Of a DNA stretch of 64,000 bases, positions 26,119 through 37,085 are shown piece by piece. The notes beneath the pieces were generated by a model. It made no database searches. It was not told where the DNA came from and worked only from the letters and a program-made list of their open reading frames with translations. This DNA comes from Thermosulfurimonas sp. F29. Lineage in GTDB: Bacteria > Desulfobacterota > Thermodesulfobacteria > Thermodesulfobacteriales > Thermodesulfobacteriaceae. Position numbers and translations under genes: made by a program. The stretch is taken from the NCBI RefSeq assembly GCF_019688735.1, contig NZ_JAIFYA010000002.1, positions 620,001 through 684,000 of the forward strand, in the 5' to 3' direction. Position 1 is the stretch's first letter; the number at the start of each line of letters is the position of its first letter.

Positions 26119-27044
26119 CAGCGCCTTACCTCCACCATGGTCTTGATGGAAACCAGTTTCAGGCGCGTAAGGAGTTCTCTGCGGTGTTCGGCGAGTACCT
26201 GCAGGGTTATCCTGTGGGGATGAGCTATGACCACCAGTTTTCCGCGCCTCCCGGCCTCGCGAAACATATCCGCAAGGCTCTTTTCCATCTGCTTCTTGCT
26301 CAGGTTATTATCCAGAAAAAAGTGCCTTTCGGCAAATGGAATGCCGAGGGATTGAGCCACGAAAGGAATTACGGTGGCGGGTGTGGTGCGACTATCCACA
26401 AAAAAGAACCCCTTTTTCTTTATTTCTTCGAGAACCCACCGCATTCGCAGGGGGTCCTGGGAAAAGAGGGAGCCCATGTGCTGGTTGGCCCCCTCGGCGT
26501 AGGGCACCAGGGTGAGCATGCGCCGCACCCGGCTCCGGATCTCCCTCTCCCCCATGGAGACCGTAAGGGCACCCGGGCCGGGATTCTTTCCGCCCTCGGC
26601 CTCCATAGGAATATGCACCATGACCGTAAAACCCCGGGCATGGGCCTCCCGGGCCAGGATTCGGGTGAAGGGGGCCTCGGGAAGAAAGGAAAAATTGAGG
26701 GGAAGCCCCAGGCGAAAAAAACGCCTCTCCAGGGCCGGACGCTGCCCCATATCGTCAATGATTATGGCCACCCGCGGACGAAGCGGGGTAAAGGTCTCTT
26801 TCCGCTTTCGGGAAGGGGATTCCCGTTCCCTTTTCACCGGCCGGGGGGAAGACGGCGGAGCCTTCCGGGACACCGGACCTGCGGGGGAGGTCTTCGGGGG
26901 CGAACCCCCGGGAGGTTTGAGAACCCGCAAAAGGGCAAGAAACCCGAGGAGCAGAAGGAACCCGAGAAAGGCCCAGGCCAGCGCCCCGGGAATCTCCCGG
27001 GGCCTGTGGGGACTGCGCCGCTTGCGGGAATTCCTTCTGGCCAA
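26118..27044 (-). CDS. Divergent polysaccharide deacetylase (YibQ/DUF610 family)
   Basis: This 308-residue protein is a divergent NodB-fold polysaccharide deacetylase. A basic N-terminus and one membrane anchor (~22-42) are followed by a Pro/Ser/Lys-rich linker and the catalytic domain from ~100, with RVAIIIDDMGQRPALERRFF, FTVMVHIPMEAEG and TTPATVIPFVAQSLGIPFA. YibQ-type genes commonly follow envC and ctpA, as here, and are thought to act on envelope glycans. It starts 3 bases after ctpA ends and is coupled to the small gene downstream. Confidence 0.88.
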   Translation of the reverse strand: MARRNSRKRRSPHRPREIPGALAWAFLGFLLLLGFLALLRVLKPPGGSPPKTSPAGPVSRKAPPSSPRPVKRERESPSRKRKETFTPLRPRVAIIIDDMGQRPALERRFFRLGLPLNFSFLPEAPFTRILAREAHARGFTVMVHIPMEAEGGKNPGPGALTVSMGEREIRSRVRRMLTLVPYAEGANQHMGSLFSQDPLRMRWVLEEIKKKGFFFVDSRTTPATVIPFVAQSLGIPFAERHFFLDNNLSKKQMEKSLADMFREAGRRGKLVVIAHPHRITLQVLAEHRRELLTRLKLVSIKTMVEVRR

Positions 27045-27047
27045 GGG

Positions 27048-28313
<1,266 letters not shown>

Positions 28314-28317
28314 ACCT

Positions 28318-29481
28318 CTACCTCACCAGTCTGAGATATTTAAGGTTCAACCATTCCAGGGGATTCTGAGGCTTCCCCTCGTAGCGCAATTCGTAATATA
28401 CCCCGCTGGGGCCAAAAGGCGAGGCCCCTACCCTGCCCAGAACCTCCCCGGTGGAGACCTCCGTTCCGGGAAGGACTTTTATCTCCGAGAGACCTCCGAT
28501 CACCGAAACGAACCCGTAGCCGTGATCCAGTACCAGCACCTTTCCGCGACCCTCCACCCATTTTAAACGGACCACCCGGGCCGAAAAAGGGGCCCTCACC
28601 TCGGTGCCGGGAGGGGCCCCGATAAAGATCCCCGGGCTGAAGGAAATCTTTCCGGTAAAGAGATCCCGATCAAGCCCGAAGAAGCGCAGCACCCTTCCGG
28701 AGACCGGGGGCCTCAGAAACCCCTTTACTTCAAAGAGCGGGCGCAATACAATTCCGGGGGAGGAGGGGCGTGCCTTCTCCTGACTCATTTTTTCCAGCTT
28801 TCTCCGGGTGGCCGTTATTTCCCGGGCAAGCTTTTCGATCTCCTCCTGGGCGGCCAGCAGAAGATCCAGGGTCTCCCGGTAAAGGCGCTTGTTTTTGCGG
28901 ACAGCCTCAAGGAGGGTCTCTTTCTCCTTTCGGACCAGGAGGAGTTCCTTCTTTTTTCGGCGGAGTTGCTCCTCTCTTTTTCCGAGGAGAGCCAGTTCCC
29001 TTTCCCGTTCCTTCTTGAGGGTAAGCAGTTTTTCGCGGTAGGCTTTAAGTTCCCTCAGTTTCTGTAGTTCGTTCTGGATGATGGCCTCAAGGTAGTCCTC
29101 CCTGCGTAAAAAAGCGTTTATCTCCCGGGGTGCGAAGAGAAGGTTTAGCCAGGCGGTCCGGGAAAGGGTGCTGAAAACGGCAAGTTCGCGGCTGAGCCGG
29201 TCTCTGAGGAGGTCCTCCTGCTCGTTTATTGCTTTTATGCGTTTTTCAATCCGGGTTATCTCCTGACGGATGATTGCCGTTTCTTTCTCGAGGAGGGCAA
29301 TTTCCCTTCCCAGGCGGGAGATTTCCCGCGCCAGATCCCGGAGTTCCCGCAGAATGGACTTTTCCTTTAGCTCCGTTTTGCGGAGGAGGTGTTCCTTCTC
29401 CCGGATTTTCTCTTTTAGCGAGACCGCGGCGCTGGCCGGGACTGTCGCTATCAGGAGAAGTAGCGCCGCACCGAAAACCAC
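28318..29481 (-). CDS. envC: EnvC-like murein hydrolase activator
   Basis: This 387-residue periplasmic protein has an N-terminal hydrophobic export segment, a long coiled coil from ~22 to 250 rich in Glu, Arg and Leu, and a C-terminal LytM/M23 domain. The LytM domain shows SPGIFIGAPPGTEVRAPFSA, VLDHGYGFVSVIGGLSEI and VYYELRYEGKPQNPLEWL. At the normal metal-ligand positions the usual HxxxD and HxH motifs are degraded, as in EnvC activators that do not cut wall themselves. The GTG at 29481 overlaps ftsX by 31 bases. The n-region lacks basic residues, so the true start could lie a few codons upstream. Confidence 0.9.
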   Translation of the reverse strand: MVFGAALLLLIATVPASAAVSLKEKIREKEHLLRKTELKEKSILRELRDLAREISRLGREIALLEKETAIIRQEITRIEKRIKAINEQEDLLRDRLSRELAVFSTLSRTAWLNLLFAPREINAFLRREDYLEAIIQNELQKLRELKAYREKLLTLKKERERELALLGKREEQLRRKKKELLLVRKEKETLLEAVRKNKRLYRETLDLLLAAQEEIEKLAREITATRRKLEKMSQEKARPSSPGIVLRPLFEVKGFLRPPVSGRVLRFFGLDRDLFTGKISFSPGIFIGAPPGTEVRAPFSARVVRLKWVEGRGKVLVLDHGYGFVSVIGGLSEIKVLPGTEVSTGEVLGRVGASPFGPSGVYYELRYEGKPQNPLEWLNLKYLRLVR

Positions 29482-30317
29482 GAAACCAGAGCGGAAAATA
29501 ATCCCACGCCTCCTGCTCCCAGAATTAAATACTTGAGGGGAATGTCCTTCCAGCGAAAATCCACAAACGGCCAGAGCCCCAGAAGCATCTGATCCAGATA
29601 GGTCTTCAATCCGGCTAGAATTCCCAGGGCCATAAGAGCCGCACCGAACCCCACCAGGAACCCCACCGCCACCTTGGGCCGGGAGATGTAGCCCGGGGTG
29701 GCCCCGAGAAGGGAAAGGATCTCGATTTCCTCCTTCTGTTTCTCAAGACCGTAATGGATGGTAATCCCCATGAGAAAGGCCAGAGAGGCCAGGAGCAGGG
29801 CTCCGCTCAGAATGGTGAGCCTCTTTATCAGCTTAGCCAGGTGATAGATTCTCCCCAGCCAGCTTTCCGCATAGCGTATCTTCAGGACCCCGGGAAGGCG
29901 TTCGATTTCCGGGAAGCTACCGCGCGCGCGCTCAAGGTCGCGAAGGGGATTCTCGAAGATCACCTCAAAGAAGGGGGGCAAGCGGGACAGATCCAGTTCC
30001 TCCAGGATCTCGGGATTTTCCCGGAAGATCTTCTTTAGCTCCCTCAGCACCTCCTCCCGCGGGACGAGACGAACCTCCCGCACACCGGGAAGTGCTTTGA
30101 GACGCCGAAGAATTCGCTTTTCCTCCGCGGGATTGAGATCCGGCTTCAGATAAACCGTGAGGGCGAGACTCCGGGCGGTCTTCTGCGAAAAAATGTAGAT
30201 ATTGTAGTAAAGAAAGGCGAAAAAGAGGAGCACCGCCACCGAGGAGGCCAGGATAAAGAGGGTCATCAGGTAGGTGCCGCGATTAAGTTTCAGCTCCGCC
30301 GCAAGCCGTCTAAGCAT
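29451..30317 (-). CDS. ftsX: Cell-division ABC permease FtsX
   Basis: FtsX is the membrane half of FtsEX, which relays cytoplasmic division signals to EnvC. The 288-residue protein has one N-terminal helix (~17-42), a periplasmic domain (~43-170) that includes RRLKALPGVREVRLVPREE, then three C-terminal helices with the FtsX/MacB-type stretch IHYGLEKQKEEIEILSLLGA. It overlaps ftsE by 8 bases and envC by 31. The order ftsE-ftsX-envC matches the known functional chain. Confidence 0.94.
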   Translation of the reverse strand: MLRRLAAELKLNRGTYLMTLFILASSVAVLLFFAFLYYNIYIFSQKTARSLALTVYLKPDLNPAEEKRILRRLKALPGVREVRLVPREEVLRELKKIFRENPEILEELDLSRLPPFFEVIFENPLRDLERARGSFPEIERLPGVLKIRYAESWLGRIYHLAKLIKRLTILSGALLLASLAFLMGITIHYGLEKQKEEIEILSLLGATPGYISRPKVAVGFLVGFGAALMALGILAGLKTYLDQMLLGLWPFVDFRWKDIPLKYLILGAGGVGLFSALVSWFSVRRYFS

Positions 30318-30993
30318 ATTCCCCCACGAGCCTCCCGTTTTTAAGGACCAGAATCCGGCGATGACGATCCCGGTAAAGGGACTCGTCGTGCGTGGCCACG
30401 ATCACGGTGATCCCCTCGGCATTGAGCTCCTCCAGGATCTCCAGGATCTCCCGGCTGCGCTGGGGATCAAGATTTCCGGTAGGCTCGTCGGCCAGGATGA
30501 GCTCCGGCTCCCGCACCACCGCCCGGGCTATGGCCACCCGCTGTTTTTCGCCCCCGGAGAGGGCCTTCACCTTAAGATCGCGTTTCCCCAAAAGTCCCAG
30601 ACGCCTGAGAATGGCCTCTATTCTATGTCGGGCCTCCGCCGGGGACACCCCCAGAACCTCAAGCCCGAGGTAAATGTTCTCGTAGACGGTCTTTTCCGGA
30701 AGGAGCCGAAAATCCTGAAACACGAAACCCATTTTGCGTCGGAGCCTGGCCAGACGCCCCCGGGAGAGGCGTCCGTATTCTTCCCCCTGATAAAAGATCC
30801 TGCCCGCGGAGGGTGTGTCCAGACCGAAGATGAGGTTCAGAAGGGTGGTCTTCCCCGCCCCGCTGGATCCGGTGATAAATACGAATTCTCCCCGCTTGAT
30901 CTCGAGAGTAATATTTTCCAGCGCCCTGATATAGGGACTGTAAAACTTGGAAACCCCTTCCAGCCGAAGAATATACTTTTCGAAGGTTTTCAT
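30310..30993 (-). CDS. ftsE: Cell-division ATPase FtsE
   Basis: FtsE is the ABC ATPase of FtsEX. The 227-residue protein has Walker [10 protein letters not shown] (42-50), a Q-loop at [14 protein letters not shown], signature [14 protein letters not shown], Walker [13 protein letters not shown] and the H-loop THDES. The ATG at 30993 is chosen because the family N-terminus begins just after it; codons further upstream are antisense to pilT. A perfect TATAAT lies at 31015-31010 on this strand, leaving a leader of only about ten bases and no clear Shine-Dalgarno, so the mRNA may be near-leaderless. Confidence 0.94.
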   Translation of the reverse strand: MKTFEKYILRLEGVSKFYSPYIRALENITLEIKRGEFVFITGSSGAGKTTLLNLIFGLDTPSAGRIFYQGEEYGRLSRGRLARLRRKMGFVFQDFRLLPEKTVYENIYLGLEVLGVSPAEARHRIEAILRRLGLLGKRDLKVKALSGGEKQRVAIARAVVREPELILADEPTGNLDPQRSREILEILEELNAEGITVIVATHDESLYRDRHRRILVLKNGRLVGEYA

Positions 30994-31009
30994 TTCGGCG
31001 ATCTTTGCT

Positions 31010-31017
31010 ATTATACT
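31010..31017. promoter_or_regulatory. Overlapping divergent -10 elements, ftsE and pilT
   Basis: The 51-base gap between ftsE and pilT contains ttatact. Read left to right it offers TATACT (31012-31017) for pilT; read on the minus strand it offers TATAAT (31015-31010) for ftsE. The -35 regions are poor (CTTCTT for ftsE at 17 bases). The two promoters would physically compete. Confidence 0.4.
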
Positions 31018-31044
31018 CAAAAAGATTCGGAAAAGAAGAGGACC

Positions 31045-32136
31045 ATGGCCAAGATAGACGCCTTTCTGAAACTCATGGTGGACACCGGGGCCTCGGACCT
31101 GCACCTTTCCACCGGAAACCCCCCTATCCTGCGCATCCACGGGGATCTTCAGCGGGTCAAGTACAAGCCCCTGGAAAACGAAGAACTCAAGGCCATGCTC
31201 TACGAGATCACCCCGGAGGAAAAGATCAAGCAATTCGAGGAGACCGGGGATGTGGACTTCGGCTTCGAGCTACCGGGGCTGGCCCGTTTCAGGGTCAACT
31301 TCTTCCAGCAGCACCGGGGAGTGGCCGCGGTCTTCCGGCTGATTCCCAGTCAGATCCGCACGGTGGAGGAACTGGGGCTTCCCCAGATCCTGAACAAGCT
31401 GGCCCTCCTTCCCAAGGGGCTCATCCTGGTCACCGGGCCCACGGGGTCCGGAAAGTCCACCACCCTTGCGGCCATGGTGGATTACGCCAACCGCATGCGC
31501 AAGGACCACATCCTCACCATCGAGGATCCCATCGAGTTCGTGCATCAACCCAAAAACTGCCTGGTCAACCAGCGGGAGGTAGGGGTCCACACCCGATCTT
31601 TTGCTGCGGCCCTGCGGGCGGCCCTGCGCGAGGACCCGGACATCATCCTGGTGGGTGAGATGCGCGATCTGGAGACCATCTCCCTGGCGCTGGAGGCCGC
31701 CCTCACCGGACATCTGGTCATGTCCACGCTGCACACCATCTCCGCAGCCCAGACCGTGGATCGAATCATCGAGATCTTTCCCCACGAGCAGCAACCGCAG
31801 ATCCGCTCCTCGCTGGCCGAATCCCTGCGCGCGGTGATCTCCCAGACCATGTTCAAGAGGATAGACCGTCCGGGAAGGGTGGTGGCCTTCGAAATCCTGA
31901 TCGCCACCCCGGCGGTGCGCAACCTCATTCGAGAGGGCAAGACCTATCAGATTCCCTCCATCATTCAGACCGGACGCAAGTACGGCATGATCTCGCTGGA
32001 CGACTCCATCATGGACTACCTTCAGAAGGGCATCATCAGCCCGGAGGAGGCCCTGAACAAGGCCTTGGACAAGTCGAGATTCATGCCCTTCGTGAAAAAG
32101 GCCGAACTGGCTGACTTTACGGAGATACCGGGATGA
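31045..32136 (+). CDS. pilT: Type IV pilus retraction ATPase PilT
   Basis: PilT is the hexameric ATPase that depolymerises type IV pili for twitching and surface sensing. The 363-residue protein begins AKIDAFLKLMVDTGASDLHL, has Walker A GPTGSGKSTT near 135, the Asp box TIEDPIEFVH, Walker B DIILVGEMRDLETI and the His box GHLVMSTLHT. The C-terminal AIRNLI-type motif appears as PAVRNLIREGK, diagnostic for PilT. The ATG at 31045 has an AAGAGG site. It is coupled by an ATGA overlap to a second PilT-like gene. Confidence 0.95.
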   Translation: MAKIDAFLKLMVDTGASDLHLSTGNPPILRIHGDLQRVKYKPLENEELKAMLYEITPEEKIKQFEETGDVDFGFELPGLARFRVNFFQQHRGVAAVFRLIPSQIRTVEELGLPQILNKLALLPKGLILVTGPTGSGKSTTLAAMVDYANRMRKDHILTIEDPIEFVHQPKNCLVNQREVGVHTRSFAAALRAALREDPDIILVGEMRDLETISLALEAALTGHLVMSTLHTISAAQTVDRIIEIFPHEQQPQIRSSLAESLRAVISQTMFKRIDRPGRVVAFEILIATPAVRNLIREGKTYQIPSIIQTGRKYGMISLDDSIMDYLQKGIISPEEALNKALDKSRFMPFVKKAELADFTEIPG

Positions 32137-33320
32137 TTCGGGACATCGACATAAGCGAGCTCATAGGGGCCCTGGCCCGGTCCCACGAACGGGTAAGTGA
32201 CCTTCTTTTCGTGGCCGGTCGGCCCTTTCTGGTGGCGGCCGACGGGCGTCTCCACGAGGTCCGCCTTCCCGACTGGCCCATAGAGAAGCTCACCCCCCTT
32301 CAGACCGAAACCATCGCCTTCAACCTCATGCGCAAGAATCCCCGGCTCTTCCGGGATCTGGTGGAGACGGGCTCGGCCGATCTCTCCTACCGTCTGCCCG
32401 ACGGCACCCGTTTCCGGGTCAACATCTACTCCCGGCAGGGCACCTACAACATCGTCATGCGAAAGCTGCCGGCCCGGGTGCCCTCCATAGCGGATCTGGG
32501 GCTCCCCCAGGCCTTCTACCGCATCGCCCAGGAAAAAAACGGGATCGTCCTGGTCACCGGAGCCACCGGCCAGGGCAAGACCACCTCGCTTGCGGCCATT
32601 CTCAACGAGATAAACGAGCGGGAGGCGGTGCACATCGTCACCCTGGAGGATCCGGTGGAGTATGTCCACACCCCCAAGAAGGCCACCTTCAGTCAGAGGG
32701 AGCTGGGCACGGACTTCGACAGTTTTGCCCACGGCCTCAGGGCGGCCCTGCGTCAGGCTCCCCAGGTGATCCTGGTGGGGGAGATCCGGGATAGGGAAAC
32801 CATGGAAATAGCCCTGGCCGCCGCCGAAACCGGACACCTGGTGCTGTCCACCATGCACACCATCGGGGCGGCCAACACCATAAATCGCATCCTGGGGTTC
32901 TTCACCATCGAGGAGGAGCATCAGGTACGGGGGCGTCTGGCCGACGCCATTCGATGGATCGTGGGCCAGAGGCTCCTTCCCAGGGTGGGCGGAGGCCGGG
33001 TGGCCATCTTCGACATCCTCTACAACAACATCCGCGCCCGGGAAATCATCCTCCGCGGCGAGGAAGAGGGGCGCACCTTCTACGATGTCATGCGTCAGGG
33101 TAGCCCCTACCACATGCAGACCTTCGATCAGCACATAATCGAGCTCTTCAAGCAGGGCTTGATCACCGAGGAAACGGCCCTAGCTTATTGCGTGAGAAGG
33201 GACATCGTGGGGCGCGAGATCGACATCGTCAAGGCCTCCCGCGGGGAAAAGACCTCGGATCTCGATGTGGAAAAACTGCGTCTGGAAATAGACGAGGGGG
33301 ACTGGCGGTGGAAAAAATAG
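32133..33320 (+). CDS. Second PilT/PilU-type retraction ATPase
   Basis: This 395-residue paralogue of PilT is probably the PilU-type accessory motor. It has Walker A GATGQGKTTS near 140, Asp box TLEDPVEYVH, Walker B VILVGEIRDRETM and the His box GHLVLSTMHT. The C-terminal motif is NNIRAREIILRG rather than AIRNLIREGK. A tail of ~40 residues with DIVKASRGEKTSDLDVEKL is absent from PilT. It overlaps pilT by 4 bases and the next gene by 13. In other species PilU needs PilT to work. Confidence 0.9.
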   Translation: MIRDIDISELIGALARSHERVSDLLFVAGRPFLVAADGRLHEVRLPDWPIEKLTPLQTETIAFNLMRKNPRLFRDLVETGSADLSYRLPDGTRFRVNIYSRQGTYNIVMRKLPARVPSIADLGLPQAFYRIAQEKNGIVLVTGATGQGKTTSLAAILNEINEREAVHIVTLEDPVEYVHTPKKATFSQRELGTDFDSFAHGLRAALRQAPQVILVGEIRDRETMEIALAAAETGHLVLSTMHTIGAANTINRILGFFTIEEEHQVRGRLADAIRWIVGQRLLPRVGGGRVAIFDILYNNIRAREIILRGEEEGRTFYDVMRQGSPYHMQTFDQHIIELFKQGLITEETALAYCVRRDIVGREIDIVKASRGEKTSDLDVEKLRLEIDEGDWRWKK

Positions 33321-33901
33321 AACTCACCTGTGAGGGCTGCGGAAGGAAGTACCGTCTGCGGCGTCCCCCCGAGGAGATAAAGGAGGACCTCCTCTTCTGT
33401 CCCCAGTGCGGGGGGAAACTGGTCTTTCCTCGCCGGGAGGAAGAAGGATCCGGAGTGCTGGAAGACTTCCTCCTCACCGGGCCGGTGGCCCTGATTTACT
33501 GGGACCTTCCCGCGGATTTCTCCCCGGTGGAAAGGGTGCTCTCCGAAAAGGGCTTCGCCCTGAGGCGTTTTACCACGCTTGCGGAGCTGCGAAGCTGGCT
33601 GCGCATCTTCATTCCGGAACTCCTCGTGTACGGCACGGAGGAGGCGGATCAGGTGCAGGCCTTCGAAGAACTCCTTACCTCCGATCTTCCCATGCAGGAT
33701 TATCGGCGTATCTTCCGGGCCTGGATTACCTCCCGGTATAAGACGCTTGAGCCCCGGGAGGTCTTCTATTCGGGGATGCACATGATCTGCCAGCCCGACC
33801 ACCTGGGACGCTTTGAGGAAATCTACGGTAAGGCCCGCCGTTACTGGGAGGCCCTTTACCAGCCCTATTATCAAGCCCTGAAGGAGGAAAGTGCCGCATG
33901 A
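33308..33901 (+). CDS. Zinc-ribbon protein of unknown function
   Basis: This 197-residue protein starts at GTG 33308 inside the second pilT gene. The first 40 residues form a C4 zinc ribbon, CEGCGRKYRLRR near 8-19 and LFCPQCGGKLVF near 31-42, of the kind found in MJ0042/FYDLN-type proteins. The rest, from ~50, is an unrecognised alpha/beta domain with LTGPVALIYWDLPADF and GMHMICQPDHLGRF. No signal peptide or membrane helix is visible. Coupling to pilT-type ATPases on one side and galU on the other (ATGA) suggests a cytoplasmic regulator of pili or surface behaviour, but that is only context. Confidence 0.75.
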   Translation: MEKIELTCEGCGRKYRLRRPPEEIKEDLLFCPQCGGKLVFPRREEEGSGVLEDFLLTGPVALIYWDLPADFSPVERVLSEKGFALRRFTTLAELRSWLRIFIPELLVYGTEEADQVQAFEELLTSDLPMQDYRRIFRAWITSRYKTLEPREVFYSGMHMICQPDHLGRFEEIYGKARRYWEALYQPYYQALKEESAA

Positions 33902-34761
33902 TTCGCAAAGCCGTACTTCCGGTAGCCGGCCTGGGGACCAGGATGCTTCCGGCCACCAAGGCCGTGCCCAAGGAAATGCTGTGTCTGATCAACAAACCCG
34001 TCATCCAGTACATAGTGGAGGAGGCCGTGGCTTCCGGGATCCGCGACCTCATCTTCGTGGTTTCCCGGGGCAAGGAGGCCATACTCGACCACTTCGATTT
34101 TTCCCCGGAACTCGAGGCCGAGCTCGAGGAGAGGGGGAAGAAGGCCCTTCTCGATGAGGTGCGCCGGGTAAGCGGGCTCGTGGAAAATCTTTCCGCCGTG
34201 CGCCAGAAAAAGGCCCTAGGCCTCGGACACGCCATTCTGGTGGCCGCTCCCCTGGTGGGGGACGAACCCTTTGCGGTCCTTCTGGGAGACGACATCGTGG
34301 AGGCCGAGGAACCCTGCCTCAGGCAGCTCATCCGGGCTGCGGAGGAGCTCAGGGCCCCGGTCATCGGGGTGGAGCGTCTTCCCCGGGAGGAGGTTCACCG
34401 TTACGGGGTAATAGACGGCGAACCGCTGAGGGAGGGCCTTTATCGAATAAACGATGTGGTGGAAAAGCCCCGGCCGGAGGAGGCCCCCTCGGAACTGGCC
34501 ATCATAGGCCGCTATGTATTCTTTCCCGAAATATTTACCTATCTGGAAAAGATTCCCCCCGGGGCCGGCGGAGAGATACAGCTCACCGACGCTCTCGCGG
34601 CCATGATCCGGGACGGTAAGGAGGTCTATGCCCTAGAGTTGAAGGGTGTCCGTTACGACACCGGGAACCCCGAGGGCTTCGTAAAAGCCACCGTCGCCCT
34701 GGCCCTGAAGGATCCCGAACTGGGGCCCAAAATCCGGAAATTTCTTTCGGACCTCCTCTGA
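33898..34761 (+). CDS. galU: UTP-glucose-1-phosphate uridylyltransferase
   Basis: GalU makes UDP-glucose for LPS, capsule and glycolipid synthesis. Its 287 residues show the nucleotide-binding start RKAVLPVAGLGTRMLPATKA with VPKEML directly after, then NKPVIQYIVEEAV, VLLGDDIVEAEEP (metal Asp) and GRYVFFPEIFTYL. Length is normal. It overlaps the zinc-ribbon gene by 4 bases and ends 2 bases before priA. Confidence 0.95.
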   Translation: MIRKAVLPVAGLGTRMLPATKAVPKEMLCLINKPVIQYIVEEAVASGIRDLIFVVSRGKEAILDHFDFSPELEAELEERGKKALLDEVRRVSGLVENLSAVRQKKALGLGHAILVAAPLVGDEPFAVLLGDDIVEAEEPCLRQLIRAAEELRAPVIGVERLPREEVHRYGVIDGEPLREGLYRINDVVEKPRPEEAPSELAIIGRYVFFPEIFTYLEKIPPGAGGEIQLTDALAAMIRDGKEVYALELKGVRYDTGNPEGFVKATVALALKDPELGPKIRKFLSDLL

Positions 34762-34763
34762 CG

Positions 34764-37076
34764 GTGCCCCTTTATAGTGTCGTCGTTCCCCTTCCCCTGA
34801 AAAACCTTCTCCTTTACGAATCCTCCGAGGAACTTCCCCGGGGAATTCGGGTCATCGTTCCGGTAAAAAAAAGGCGCACGGTGGGGCTAATTTTTGAAAA
34901 AAACGAGGGACCTCCTCCGCCGGAAACCGAGATCCGGAAGGTAGAAGAGGTTCTGGATCCGGAGCCTCTTTTCCCCGGAGAGCTTCTGGAGTTTTTGAGG
35001 TGGTGCTGGAATTATTACCGGTGTCCGCCCGGGGAGGTGGTGCGTCAGGCCTTCCCTCCCGGACTTTTCCGGGAAATCCGGCCCCGGGTGCGCCTGAGCC
35101 TCAAAGGGCGCCGGGCGCTTGAGAGCGGGGAAGTCCCCGAATCCCTGAGGTACTTTCTTCGCCCCCGAAGCCGCAGAGCCATACCGAGAAGGGGATTTTC
35201 CCGGGCGGAAGTGGAGCGCTGGCTCGCCGCGGGGATCCTGGAGGAGGTGGACGACCTTTCGGGACTCGAGCCACCCCTGGAGACCTGGGTGGAAAAAAAT
35301 TTCGTCGAACCCGAAAACGACCTCGAGCGATTTCTCGCGGACAGAGGTCGATGGCCCCTCCGTTTTCTGCGGGAAAGGTTCGGTGTCGAGGAGGTGAAAG
35401 TCCTCCTTCGCCGCGGAAGGGGGCGAAAGGTAAGGCTCCCCCGCCTGAGACGGGGCCCGGTCTTTGAAAGCCTCGAACCCCCGGTTCCCAACGAGGAACA
35501 GAAAAGGGCCCTCGATGAGATTCGGGGAGTCCTGGGCCGGGGCTTTCAGCCCTTTCTTCTCCACGGCGTTACGGGAAGCGGTAAGACCCTGGTGTATCTC
35601 GAGGCCGCGGCCAGGACGCTTGAACTGGGCCGAAGCGTCCTGGTTCTGGTTCCGGAGATCGCCCTCACCCCCTATGTGGAGACCCACTTCGTGGCCCGTT
35701 TCGGGGAAAGGGTAGCGGTGCTCCACAGCGGTCTTTCTCCCCGGGCCCGGTCGGCGGAGTGGTTCCGGGTGGCCCGGGGAGAGGCCCGGGTAGTGGTGGG
35801 GGCCCGATCCGCGGTGTTTGCCCCGCTGAAAGACCTCGGTCTCATCGTGGTGGACGAGGAGCACGAGGGGGCCTACAAGCAGTCCGAGGGGCTGCGCTAT
35901 CAGGCCCGGGATCTGGCCCTGCTGCGGGGCAAGCTTGCCGGAGCGGTGGTGATCCTGGGATCGGCCACCCCCAGCGTGAAAAGCTACTTCCTGGCCCGAA
36001 GCGGACGCTATCGGCTCCTTACCCTCACGGAGCGACCGGGGGGAAGAAACCTTCCGAAGATAGAGGTGGTCCCTCTCAAACGCCCCGGGGAGATCCTCAC
36101 TCCCCCGCTGCTTGCGGCTATGCGGGAAACGCTATCCCGGGGGCACCAGGTCCTCCTCTTTCTGAACCGAAGGGGATACGCCCCCGTGGCCTTCTGCCGC
36201 GACTGCGGAGAGGCCCTGGGATGTCCCAACTGCACCCTCACGCTGACCTATCACCGTTCCAGAGGGGGTCTCCTCTGTCATCACTGCGGCCACGAGGCCC
36301 CGGCCTTCCCGGTCTGTCCACGCTGCGGGGGCACGGAATTTCGTCTCGTGGGGGCCGGAACTGAGAGGGTGGAGGAAACCCTGGCCAAGCACTTTCCCGG
36401 GATCGGGGTGGCCCGGCTCGACCGGGACACGATAACCTCCGAAAAAAAACTTTATGAGCTTTTGAAAGGCCTCCGCCGGGGAGAGATCCGGATCCTGGTG
36501 GGCACCCAGATGGTGGCCCAGGGGCACGATCTTCCGGGGGTGGCGTTGGTGGGGATACTCTGGGCCGAAGGGGGGCTTCACCTTCCGGACTTTCGAGCCG
36601 CCGAGCGCACCTTCCAGCTCCTGGTGCAGGTGGCCGGACGGGCCGGAAGGGGATCCGTCCCGGGAAGGGTGATTCTCCAGACCCGGCTTCCGGAGCACTA
36701 TGTCATCCGGGCCGCCCTGGCCCAGGATTACGAAAAGTTCTACCGGCAGGAGATCGTGGCCAGGAAACGCCTCGGTTTCCCCCCTTTTGCGAGACTGGTC
36801 CTTCTGGTCTTTTCCGCGGTAAGGGCCGAGCGGGCCGAGGAGGCCGCCCGGCGATGTGCCGAACACCTGAGGAATGGAGCGGAAGCGGAGGTCCTGGGCC
36901 CGGTTCCGGCTCCCCTTTACCGGCTGGCCGGACGCTATCGCTGGCAGGTCCTCCTGCGCTCGGCGAAAAATTCGGTGCTGGAGCGAGCCCTGGAGGTTTT
37001 ATACCGGCAGGAAAAAAACCTGCTTCCTCCCGGAGTCCGATTGACCCTTGATAGAGATCCCGAGGAACTGTTATAA
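34764..37076 (+). CDS. priA: Primosomal helicase PriA
   Basis: PriA restarts stalled replication forks by loading the primosome. The 770-residue protein starts at GTG 34764. It has the N-terminal DNA-3'-end binding domain (1-100), a winged-helix region, the helicase core with Walker A GVTGSGKTLVYLEAA at ~270 and the DEEH box VDEEHEGAYKQ. Eight clustered cysteines form the two zinc sites (CRDCGEALGCPNC, CHHCG, CPRCGG). Motif V-VI appears as GTQMVAQGHDLPGVALVGIL and QVAGRAGRG. Slightly longer than E. coli PriA (732) but complete. Confidence 0.95.
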   Translation: MPLYSVVVPLPLKNLLLYESSEELPRGIRVIVPVKKRRTVGLIFEKNEGPPPPETEIRKVEEVLDPEPLFPGELLEFLRWCWNYYRCPPGEVVRQAFPPGLFREIRPRVRLSLKGRRALESGEVPESLRYFLRPRSRRAIPRRGFSRAEVERWLAAGILEEVDDLSGLEPPLETWVEKNFVEPENDLERFLADRGRWPLRFLRERFGVEEVKVLLRRGRGRKVRLPRLRRGPVFESLEPPVPNEEQKRALDEIRGVLGRGFQPFLLHGVTGSGKTLVYLEAAARTLELGRSVLVLVPEIALTPYVETHFVARFGERVAVLHSGLSPRARSAEWFRVARGEARVVVGARSAVFAPLKDLGLIVVDEEHEGAYKQSEGLRYQARDLALLRGKLAGAVVILGSATPSVKSYFLARSGRYRLLTLTERPGGRNLPKIEVVPLKRPGEILTPPLLAAMRETLSRGHQVLLFLNRRGYAPVAFCRDCGEALGCPNCTLTLTYHRSRGGLLCHHCGHEAPAFPVCPRCGGTEFRLVGAGTERVEETLAKHFPGIGVARLDRDTITSEKKLYELLKGLRRGEIRILVGTQMVAQGHDLPGVALVGILWAEGGLHLPDFRAAERTFQLLVQVAGRAGRGSVPGRVILQTRLPEHYVIRAALAQDYEKFYRQEIVARKRLGFPPFARLVLLVFSAVRAERAEEAARRCAEHLRNGAEAEVLGPVPAPLYRLAGRYRWQVLLRSAKNSVLERALEVLYRQEKNLLPPGVRLTLDRDPEELL

Positions 37077-37085
37077 TGTTCCCGC